DNA of 6,410 bases, from NCBI GenBank assembly GCA_027081565.1, contig JALWKG010000078.1, positions 1 through 6,410 on the forward strand, in the 5' to 3' direction. Positions 1 to 4,908 of the stretch are shown in pieces. Position numbers and translations under genes: made by a program. This DNA comes from Helicobacteraceae bacterium. GTDB taxonomy: Bacteria; Campylobacterota; Campylobacteria; Campylobacterales; Sulfurimonadaceae. Numbering within the stretch: the stretch's first letter is position 1; every line of letters starts with the position of its first letter. The notes below the pieces were generated by a model. The model had not been told where the DNA came from. It did not search any database and saw nothing but the letters and a program-made list of their open reading frames with translations.

Positions 1-218
1 AAAAGAGGGAGCGTGTCGACACCCTTGTTGAGAAGGTTGGTATAACTACTGGAAAAATCACTCTGATCATCTTCAAGGGGTTCACCCAGCCATTCAAGGC
101 GTACACCATTGGTATAGTGCTGGTCAGTACCCGCAAAAAGATCATTTTCAAAGACAAAAGAAAAGGTATCAGCACGAAGGAGATGTGTTAACAAGGTAAG
201 TATAAGTAGATATCTCAT
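1..218 (-). CDS. LpxR-family lipid A 3'-O-deacylase (DUF2219), N-terminal fragment
   Basis: Only the first 72 codons are present; the gene runs off the left edge. Known members are outer-membrane beta-barrels that remove the 3'-linked acyloxyacyl group of lipid A (Salmonella LpxR, H. pylori HP0694). Residues 1-16 form a short signal peptide (MR, a Leu-rich core, then RA before Asp17). Next come FENDLF (23-28) and TDQHYTNG (31-38), the hallmark blocks of this family. If cleavage falls after Ala16, Asn25-Asp26 become mature residues 9-10, matching the N9/D10 active-site pair known for Salmonella LpxR; Thr36 of YTNG would be the conserved active-site Thr. The His/Ser part of the active site lies outside the window. 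The ATG at 218-216 follows AGGGAG (234-229) with 10-nt spacing. The family call is fairly secure; the actual substrate is inferred. Confidence 0.8.
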   Translation of the reverse strand, partial: MRYLLILTLLTHLLRADTFSFVFENDLFAGTDQHYTNGVRLEWLGEPLEDDQSDFSSSYTNLLNKGVDTLPL

Positions 219-252
219 TATCCGACCACTCCCTATAAAATCAACCATAACC

Positions 253-290
253 TGTATAAAGTGTCAGCTAAACAATATTACTGTTCAGCT
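253..290 (-). promoter_or_regulatory. Possible promoter and operator-like dyad upstream of the lpxR-like gene
   Basis: On the minus strand a TATACA hexamer (258-253) lies 34 nt upstream of the lpxR-like ATG and could be a -10 element; no convincing -35 is visible. Immediately upstream, 266-274 and 282-290 form an inverted repeat, AGCTGAACA / TGTTTAGCT on the minus strand, with a 7-nt centre. The arms are 9 bp with one G:U-type mismatch. The dyad would cover the -35 region of that promoter, so it could be a repressor or activator site. No T-tract follows it, so a terminator is less likely. The promoter call is weak; the dyad itself is plain in the sequence. Confidence 0.27.
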
Positions 291-335
291 TATTCGACGG
301 CTCTTTACAACAATTTATAAATAGTTTCACTCTCT

Positions 336-578
336 CTAATAGCTAAAAGAAGAGGCTTTTTTCCATTGATTATTATAGAGAACCTCCTTCAATAAAGTGT
401 TAAGAGTTAATCGCTTTTTTGTTTGAATATTATTTAACTCATTAGTAACAGATATTTTCTATTTTGAAAAAACATCTAATAGCCCTATAAACTTTTCGAA
501 AATAGAATCATCAGTTTGCAATTGTAAGATACGTATCTTTTTTCTTTGCTCGTAAATTATATCTGATTTCGCTAAATA
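336..578 (-). pseudogene. Probable remnant of a decayed coding sequence, identity unknown
   Basis: One minus-strand frame stays open for 80 codons with a single interruption, an amber TAG at 461-459, before ending at TAG 338-336. In such AT-rich DNA a stop would be expected about every 15 codons. The translation looks protein-like: a basic, hydrophilic segment (EQRKKIRILQLQTDDSIFEK), then after the amber NELNNIQTKKRLTLNTLLKE and YNNQWKKASSF. No start codon is in frame. A short ATG frame (588-511, 25 codons, beginning MILIFSEIRYNLRAKKK) runs alongside and would join the longer frame if the six-A run near 538-543 had shifted. That pattern fits a gene broken by a homopolymer slip and a nonsense change. 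I do not recognise the family. Chance remains possible because the segment is short. Confidence 0.28.
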
Positions 579-648
579 TCAAAATCATAGGCTTAGGTGC
601 TACCGATACAACTTGAATATAAAAATGTCATAGATACTAATGTGAAAG

Positions 649-667
649 TTGGACGCAGTACGTCCAA
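649..667 (-). terminator. Hairpin ending the aminotransferase-hisZ-purA transcript
   Basis: A perfect 7-bp inverted repeat, TTGGACG / CGTCCAA with a 5-nt loop, starts 10 nt after the purA stop codon. On the minus strand the stem is followed by CTTTCACATT, which is only a weak T-tract, so it is a poor match to a classical intrinsic terminator. Its position directly behind the last gene of the operon and its GC-rich stem in AT-rich DNA support termination or 3'-end stabilisation. Because the dyad is symmetric it could work in both directions, but no plus-strand gene points into it. Confidence 0.45.
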
Positions 668-677
668 TGAAAGTAGA

Positions 678-1934
678 TTAAAGATAGATCGTATCTTCAC
701 GTTCTGGCGATGTAGAGATGATCCCGACTTTAGTCTTGGAGATCTCTTCGATAGTACGAACAAAATCCTGAGCATCTTGAGGCAATTTGTCAAATTCTCG
801 GACACCTACAGAACCGTTCCAGCCTTTAAAGGTCTTGTAGATCGGTGTGACATTTTCAAGGTCTGCCGGCATGTAGTTGATCTCTTCGCCTTTGTAATTG
901 TAAGCAACACAAAGTTTGACTTCATCAAAACCGTCAAGCACATCAAGTTTCATCAAAGAAAGTTCATCTACACCATTCAGACGGCAGGCATGACGAGTAG
1001 CCACCGCATCGAACCAACCACAACGACGTGCACGTCCAGTTGTCGTTCCAAACTCATGACCCTGCTCACCCAAACGCTCGCCATCTTCACCAAAGTCTTC
1101 ACTTGGGAATGGTCCATTACCAACACGTGTACAGTAGGCTTTAACGATACCGATCACTTTACCGATGTCTTTAGGATTGATACCAAGACCCGTACAAGCA
1201 CCCGCACTCACTGTTGCAGATGAAGTCACATAAGGGTAAGTACCGTGGTCGATGTCAAGAAGGGTACCTTGAGCACCTTCGAGAAGGACTTTTTTGTTAT
1301 CTTCGTCCAGTGCTTTCCATACTAACTGTGTTGTGTCGGTGATAAATGGAGCGAGCTTCGCTTTAAAACCTTCCAGCTCTGCTGTCAGTTCTGCCATAGC
1401 AGGTGTAGGGATCTCATAAATATCGAAGATCGCACGGTTTTGCTCAAAATACTCGATGATCGCAGTCGCAAGTTTTGCAGGTTCAAGCAGTTCTCCTACC
1501 CTAAAACCAGTACGGTTGATCTTGTCAGAGTATGCCGGCCCGATGCCCTTACCAGTTGTACCAATAGCCTTGTCACCTTTAAGACGCTCTTTAGCCTGGT
1601 CGATCAGTGCATGGTAAGAGAGGTTAAGATGCGCTTTGTCTGAGATAAAGAGACGGCCCTCAAGACCTTCAAACTGCTCCATCTCTTTGATGATGGACTC
1701 TGGGGAAAGAACAACACCGTTACCTACAACATTAATTGCCTTAGGGTTCAGAACACCAGAAGGGATCAGGTGAAGGGCATACTTGACACCATCAACCCAG
1801 ATCGTGTGACCCGCATTGTGGCCACCTTGACTTCTACATACCATGTCATATTTACATGCCAATGCATCAACGATCTTACCCTTGCCTTCGTCACCCCACT
1901 GTATACCTACAATTAAATCTGCTCTGTTCATCAT
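678..1934 (-). CDS. purA: Adenylosuccinate synthetase (IMP--aspartate ligase)
   Basis: This cytosolic enzyme catalyses the first committed step from IMP to AMP: IMP + aspartate + GTP give adenylosuccinate + GDP + phosphate. At 418 residues it is of normal family length and uninterrupted. Visible motifs, in order: the WGDEGKGK phosphate loop (13-20, with catalytic Asp15), GGHNAGHT (37-44, catalytic His43), TGKGIGPAYSDK (127-138), EGAQGTLLDIDHGTYPYVTSS-type region (219-239), CTRVGNGPFPSE (268-279), TTTGRARRCGWFD (297-309, the substrate loop with its conserved Arg residues), KLDVLDG (329-335) and the C-terminal STSPERE (407-413), which contributes to base binding. Two ATGs are adjacent (1934 and 1931). 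The AAGGGA Shine-Dalgarno (1943-1938) is better spaced for the second, so the true protein may be one residue shorter. The gene begins 7 nt after the hisZ stop, and its ribosome-binding site overlaps that stop, suggesting translational coupling. It is last in the operon. Confidence 0.98.
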   Translation of the reverse strand: MMNRADLIVGIQWGDEGKGKIVDALACKYDMVCRSQGGHNAGHTIWVDGVKYALHLIPSGVLNPKAINVVGNGVVLSPESIIKEMEQFEGLEGRLFISDKAHLNLSYHALIDQAKERLKGDKAIGTTGKGIGPAYSDKINRTGFRVGELLEPAKLATAIIEYFEQNRAIFDIYEIPTPAMAELTAELEGFKAKLAPFITDTTQLVWKALDEDNKKVLLEGAQGTLLDIDHGTYPYVTSSATVSAGACTGLGINPKDIGKVIGIVKAYCTRVGNGPFPSEDFGEDGERLGEQGHEFGTTTGRARRCGWFDAVATRHACRLNGVDELSLMKLDVLDGFDEVKLCVAYNYKGEEINYMPADLENVTPIYKTFKGWNGSVGVREFDKLPQDAQDFVRTIEEISKTKVGIISTSPEREDTIYL

Positions 1935-1941
1935 GTTTCCC

Positions 1942-2784
1942 TTACTTGTTTGCTTCTATTAGTGTGTCTGTGTAGATGGCGAAACCTACAGATGTCACAT
2001 CATCGTTGACGTAGCGACCGCCACGTGCGTTTATGTTGTTGCCTTCGATAACACGGAAGAAAAGCTCATCATAGTAGAGCATCTTCGCGTAATAAAGCGG
2101 CGCGATCACCTTGTTTTTGTAATCGATCTTTTCACACATCTCTTTCATCTTGACCAGCTCTTCTTTGATCTCGTCTGGAACCATCTCCATAACAGCATCC
2201 ACATCTTCAGGATGTTGGAGATAGACCAGTTTCGTCACCCAGTCGATCTTCAGTGCTAAAAACTTCTGAATATTGATATGGCGGAAGTCATCCAACGGAA
2301 TGTCTAAAAGTTTAGAAAGCTTATGAGGGATCGCAATGTTTGAGATCTGCAACAGTGGTGCGACCTCTAAACGCTCGAAGATCTCCATAGACTGGTTCAG
2401 TGCCACACTCAAGTCCGTCTCACCAATAATCTCAGCACCGACCTGATACTGCTCAGTTGATGGATAACGGTAGATCGGTTGTATATAGAACCACTTACTA
2501 TGCTTGGTATTACGTCCTAGGCGTTTGGTAATAATACGAACAACATCAATAGTAGAGTCTGCACGCACACTCATCTTGTTGTTTTTAGCATCGTTCACAC
2601 GCACCAACTCTTTAACATCGGCAATAGAGTCATCTTGGTGGTAAGAAAAAAGTGGTGTTACGATCTCTTCAAAACCATCACCGTACAGCACTTCACTGGC
2701 AACCTGTTCTATCTGGCGTTTGCGTTTTGCAGAAGCACCAAAATAGAGTTTAGAACCCTCTGGGATCTCGTGTTCAAATATCAT
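1942..2784 (-). CDS. hisZ: ATP phosphoribosyltransferase regulatory subunit HisZ
   Basis: HisZ is a catalytically inactive paralogue of the histidyl-tRNA synthetase core. It binds the short form of HisG to make the active, histidine-sensitive ATP phosphoribosyltransferase, the first step of histidine synthesis in the cytosol. The 280 residues cover only the class II synthetase-like domain; the anticodon-binding domain of HisRS is absent, as expected. Visible features: the N-terminal motif-1 region, with GFEEIVTPLF (37-46); a motif-2-like RADSTIDVVRI (74-84); RYPSTEQYQVGAEIIG (106-121), equivalent to the Q-x-G-x-E block; and the glycine-rich motif-3-like ARGGRY (253-258) followed by VGFAIYTDTLI (266-276). 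Its ATG lies inside the end of the aminotransferase gene (11-nt overlap) with AAAGAG upstream, so the two are co-translated. No hisG is in the window; this HisZ predicts a short HisG elsewhere in the genome. HisRS itself is excluded by length and the altered motif 2. Confidence 0.9.
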   Translation of the reverse strand: MIFEHEIPEGSKLYFGASAKRKRQIEQVASEVLYGDGFEEIVTPLFSYHQDDSIADVKELVRVNDAKNNKMSVRADSTIDVVRIITKRLGRNTKHSKWFYIQPIYRYPSTEQYQVGAEIIGETDLSVALNQSMEIFERLEVAPLLQISNIAIPHKLSKLLDIPLDDFRHINIQKFLALKIDWVTKLVYLQHPEDVDAVMEMVPDEIKEELVKMKEMCEKIDYKNKVIAPLYYAKMLYYDELFFRVIEGNNINARGGRYVNDDVTSVGFAIYTDTLIEANK

Positions 2785-3916
2785 TACAGTTCTCTTTACT
2801 TTTTTCTAACATTGTTTTATAGTAGGTCTCATTAAAGACACGACTCGCCGTACCATCAAAGTCACGACGACCCATTTTGGCCAGGGCAAGTTCTACCGCA
2901 TTGACTACAGCAGTGATCTCATACGGCTCTATCAGTCCCATCTGGTTAATACGGAAGATTTTCCCTTTAAGATGGTCTTGACCGCCTGCTACATTAACAC
3001 TGAAGTCCTCTTTTAAGATCTTGCGGATCTCTGAAGCGTCTGCATCGTCTATGGTGGTCATAGAGCGTGCCGGTGTCTCTGGGTAAGAGTGTAAACCCAG
3101 TGCTTCAAGTGCAAAACGGCACGCCTTGGCACGACGTGCAGTATCACAGAAAAGCTTACCAAACCCATCACCCTCATCGATATACTTCAGTACCGCACCC
3201 AAACCGATGATCAGTGTTGTCGCAGCAGTATACGCTGTAGTGTTTTGAGACTGCTTTTTGATCTCAGAAGCGAGGTTAAGGTAGTAACCTTTGCCCTTGC
3301 CTACTTTAGCGACTGCTGCATTGCTGAGACCCAAGATCGCTAGACCTGGTGGTAACATCAACGCTTTTTGACTACCGGCCAAGAGACAGTCGATATTACT
3401 CACATCGATACGCTCAACACCCACAGCAGTGATACCATCAGCAATGATCATGATCTCAGGGTTGATCGCCTTAACCGCTTCTGCGATCGCTTCGACTGGA
3501 TGACGCAGACCGCCTGCGGATTCAGAGATCTGAATCGCTACAGCATCGATAGAAGGGTTCACTTTAACTGCCGCTACGACCTCTTCGACTGTTGCTGGGA
3601 TGTCCCACTCATGTTTGATCTCTACGTTGTTAAGACCACTTGCCACTGCGATCTTTCCAAAACGTTCACCGAATTTTCCGGCATTGACGTTAAGCAGAGT
3701 GTCATGACACAGGTTGATAACAGCTGCTTCCATAGCACCTGTACCAGAGGTCGCCAACATGATTACTTCATCTGTTGCCATCAACTTAAAGAGTAAGGCC
3801 CGTGTCTCAGCAAAAATCGCCTCAAATTCCGGTGTACGGTGGTGTATGGTCTCACCTGCCATAGCAACACGAACAAATTCTGGAACCGGAGTAGGTCCTG
3901 GAGTAAAAAGCAACAT
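2774..3916 (-). CDS. Class V PLP-dependent aminotransferase (alanine/serine--glyoxylate aminotransferase family)
   Basis: This is a fold-type I, pyridoxal-phosphate enzyme of the family that includes alanine--glyoxylate and serine--glyoxylate aminotransferases and the so-called soluble hydrogenase 42-kDa subunit. Numbering from the chosen start: TPGPTPVPE (5-13), the family's N-terminal signature; SGTGAMEAA (57-65), the cofactor-phosphate loop; ADGITAVG (159-166), with Asp160 pairing to the pyridine nitrogen; GSQKALMLPPG (181-191), with Lys184 the Schiff-base lysine; FRINQMG (321-327), with Arg322 the likely substrate-carboxylate Arg. At 380 residues it is complete. An in-frame ATG lies 8 codons upstream (3940). 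I prefer 3916 because AAGGA (3926-3922) sits 5 nt before it and the homologous N-terminus begins MLLFTPGPTP. First gene of the operon with hisZ and purA. The donor and acceptor cannot be told from sequence; glyoxylate-to-glycine or a role in serine metabolism are both plausible. Confidence 0.9.
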   Translation of the reverse strand: MLLFTPGPTPVPEFVRVAMAGETIHHRTPEFEAIFAETRALLFKLMATDEVIMLATSGTGAMEAAVINLCHDTLLNVNAGKFGERFGKIAVASGLNNVEIKHEWDIPATVEEVVAAVKVNPSIDAVAIQISESAGGLRHPVEAIAEAVKAINPEIMIIADGITAVGVERIDVSNIDCLLAGSQKALMLPPGLAILGLSNAAVAKVGKGKGYYLNLASEIKKQSQNTTAYTAATTLIIGLGAVLKYIDEGDGFGKLFCDTARRAKACRFALEALGLHSYPETPARSMTTIDDADASEIRKILKEDFSVNVAGGQDHLKGKIFRINQMGLIEPYEITAVVNAVELALAKMGRRDFDGTASRVFNETYYKTMLEKSKENCNDI

Positions 3917-4002
3917 CTTTTTCCTTTTGATAAATCTCATCTAACCACCCAAAAACAAGGCAGTTAAATGACATTTATATCTTTATATTTTTCAAACCGC
4001 GT

Positions 4003-4030
4003 ATTATAGCCAATTTGTAGTTAGGTTCAA
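4003..4030 (-). promoter_or_regulatory. Sigma70-type promoter of the aminotransferase-hisZ-purA operon
   Basis: On the minus strand a perfect TATAAT -10 box (4008-4003) is preceded by TTGAAC (4030-4025), a 4-of-6 match to the -35 consensus, with a 16-nt spacer. Transcription would start near 3996, giving an untranslated leader of about 80 nt before the aminotransferase ATG. It is the best promoter match in the window and the only strong one upstream of the three-gene operon. No leader peptide rich in histidine codons and no obvious attenuator hairpin is visible in the leader, so histidine attenuation is not supported. Confidence 0.6.
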
Positions 4031-4087
4031 ATGAAATATCAGTTACTTTTAGAGGTCCAAAATGTCTCAGGGAAATAGAAGTGTGAG

Positions 4088-4129
4088 TTGAAACAAAAAC
4101 GTTTCATTATATTTGTAATATTGTTTCAA
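4088..4129. repeat. Cluster of three TGAAAC/GTTTCA half-sites, operator-like
   Basis: The hexamer TGAAAC occurs at 4089-4094, and its reverse complement GTTTCA at 4101-4106 and 4123-4128. The first pair forms a 6-bp inverted repeat with a 6-nt centre. The outer pair extends to a perfect 7-bp repeat, TTGAAAC (4088-4094) / GTTTCAA (4123-4129). The two same-orientation copies are 22 bp apart, about two helical turns. The cluster lies some 60-100 bp upstream of the operon promoter and just downstream of the ZapA-like gene. A regulator-binding site is a reasonable guess, but AT-rich DNA can produce such repeats by chance and I cannot name a regulator. Confidence 0.3.
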
Positions 4130-4145
4130 TAAATGTGATATTTTC

Positions 4146-4164
4146 AGGCGTGAAGTCTACGCCT
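4146..4164 (-). terminator. Hairpin overlapping the stop codon of the ZapA-like gene
   Basis: AGGCGT (4146-4151) and ACGCCT (4159-4164) form a perfect 6-bp GC-rich stem with a 7-nt loop. The stem includes the last codons of the 74-residue gene and its TAG lies partly in the loop. On the minus strand the stem is followed by GAAAATATC, so there is no proper T-tract and intrinsic termination would be inefficient; it may instead protect the 3' end of the mRNA. No other terminator candidate is seen between this gene and the downstream operon promoter, so read-through into the aminotransferase operon is possible. Confidence 0.35.
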
Positions 4165-4381
4165 TTTCTTCTAATTTTGCTAGAAGTTTTTGTGCCTCTT
4201 CTTCATGTTTAAACAACTCAGAGTTACGCCTGACATAGGCATAAAGCAGTGTTTTCGCATCATTGTTACCATCGGTGTTAAAGTCTGCTTGCATCTGTTT
4301 GGTAAGAAAATTGGCAAAGGCATCGTCAAGTTCTATATTAAAACGGCTGCCATTAACAGTGAGAGAGACCTTCTTAGCCAC
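4157..4381 (-). CDS. Small conserved-type protein with a ZapA-like layout
   Basis: This 74-residue cytosolic protein has no signal peptide or membrane segment. It starts with a likely beta-hairpin, VSLTVNGSRFNIEL (5-18), with Gly11 at the turn. A short helix follows (DDAFANFLTKQM, 19-30), then a long charged C-terminal helix (about 41-74, including LLYAYVRRNSELFKHEEE). That order (V-x-V-x-G-x-x-F-x-I hairpin, helix, coiled-coil helix) is the ZapA plan, but it is shorter than the usual 90-110 residues. ZapA binds and bundles FtsZ at the division ring. Start is GTG at 4381-4379: an in-frame TGA lies three codons upstream and no in-frame ATG exists nearby; the ribosome-binding site is weak (GGTGAT). 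It follows the coiled-coil gene by 39 nt and shares its promoter. That it is a real gene is well supported by composition and context; the ZapA assignment is an inference. Confidence 0.75.
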   Translation of the reverse strand: MAKKVSLTVNGSRFNIELDDAFANFLTKQMQADFNTDGNNDAKTLLYAYVRRNSELFKHEEEAQKLLAKLEEKA

Positions 4382-4420
4382 AACACATCACCATTAATTT
4401 TTTATCCATACTCTTAACCT

Positions 4421-4648
4421 CTAACCAAGGATGCTTTCGATCTTGTTAACGATCTCTTCGATCTCACGATCTTTCTCTTGCAGTTCATCCTGCATCTGAG
4501 ATAATGTTGCCTCTTTAGCGCTGTTGTCTAACTCTAAACGTTCCAAACTCTCTTTAAGTTGTGCATTTTCCATACGCATCTCATCAAAGTTACGTAACAG
4601 TTGGCCTACTTTTTGACCCAATTTTTCCATAGTTGTCGACTCGTGCAT
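4421..4648 (-). CDS. Small coiled-coil protein, ZapB/TIGR02449-like
   Basis: A 75-residue, almost wholly helical and highly charged protein. From about residue 7 to 74 leucines and other hydrophobic residues recur at heptad spacing (LGQKVGQLLRNF, then AQLKESLERLEL, then LSQMQDELQEKDREIEEIVN), predicting one continuous coiled coil. There is no signal peptide or membrane segment. Length and the opening MEKLGQKVGQLL resemble ZapB, a coiled-coil division-ring protein that binds ZapA, and the TIGR02449 proteins found beside zapA in gammaproteobacteria. Low-complexity coiled coils match many things, so this rests partly on the neighbouring ZapA-like gene. Start could be ATG 4648 or ATG 4630 (MEKLGQ); neither has a strong Shine-Dalgarno, and the second matches the likely family start better. 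First gene of a two-gene operon, divergent from uvrB. Confidence 0.72.
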   Translation of the reverse strand: MHESTTMEKLGQKVGQLLRNFDEMRMENAQLKESLERLELDNSAKEATLSQMQDELQEKDREIEEIVNKIESILG

Positions 4649-4678
4649 GTATTCTCGTTCATATTAATTTGTAAAAAG

Positions 4679-4687
4679 ATTCTAGCA
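4679..4687 (-). promoter_or_regulatory. Extended -10 promoter of the two small minus-strand genes
   Basis: On the minus strand TGCTAGAAT (4687-4679) fits an extended -10 element (TGn + TAGAAT, 5 of 6 to consensus). It would start transcription near 4672, about 25-40 nt before the coiled-coil gene. No good -35 is seen at the right distance, which is common for Campylobacterota promoters. Farther upstream TTGACC (4768-4763) and TATATA (4743-4738) with a 19-nt spacer could be a second, weaker minus-strand promoter. Confidence 0.42.
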
Positions 4688-4855
4688 CAAGGGTATATTG
4701 AATAATATTAAAAGGCTGTTGCTATTGCTTTAATATCTATATACGCACCAAAGATCATCGAAGGTCAAGAGTCTAAAAACATTTCTAACTTATTAAAAAA
4801 TAGCGGACTTAAGCATTTTTTTGCCAAATTCTCACATTAGAAATAGCATATAAGC

Positions 4856-4861
4856 TATAAT
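4856..4861 (+). promoter_or_regulatory. -10 box of the uvrB promoter
   Basis: A perfect TATAAT lies 47 nt upstream of the uvrB start codon, in a strongly AT-rich stretch, and would start transcription near 4868. No clear -35 hexamer is found 16-18 nt upstream (the region reads CTCACATT). An eight-T run (4872-4879) falls within the predicted leader. No LexA-type dyad is visible; the Campylobacterota genomes I know of lack LexA, so constitutive expression is the simplest reading. The 260-bp gap between this gene and the divergent coiled-coil gene holds only these promoters. Confidence 0.45.
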
Positions 4862-4908
4862 TTCAAATTAGTTTTTTTTACTATATAGAAGTGTTAAAAG
4901 GCAGGAAA

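Noticed and set aside
365..400. Strong GGAGG near a minus-strand ATG that opens MEKSLFF
   Set aside because: Spacing is about 16 nt and the frame ends after seven codons, so it is not a credible gene; the GGAGG lies inside the decayed frame.
597..1223. A 208-codon plus-strand open frame
   Set aside because: It is the antisense shadow of purA, has no ribosome-binding site, and gives a low-order Thr/Cys/Arg-rich product, while the minus strand encodes a full set of PurA motifs.
1942..2784. Histidyl-tRNA synthetase instead of HisZ
   Set aside because: At 280 residues it lacks the anticodon-binding domain, and the motif-2 region is diverged, as in HisZ.
3368..3944. Plus-strand open frames opposite the aminotransferase (142 and 76 codons)
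   Set aside because: They lie antisense to the conserved aminotransferase N-terminal half and have no protein-like features of their own.
4088..4130. ATTGAAAC/GTTTCAAT strings, typical of CRISPR repeat ends
   Set aside because: Only 6-8 bp are shared, the copies differ in orientation, and there are no regular spacers or cas genes.
3941..4145. Possible 6S RNA gene, since ssrS follows zapA in enterobacteria
   Set aside because: The gap is largely taken up by the operon promoter and repeats, and I see no long rod-like structure with a central bubble.
4649..4908. SOS (LexA) box upstream of uvrB
   Set aside because: No suitable dyad is present, and the Campylobacterota genomes I know of lack LexA.
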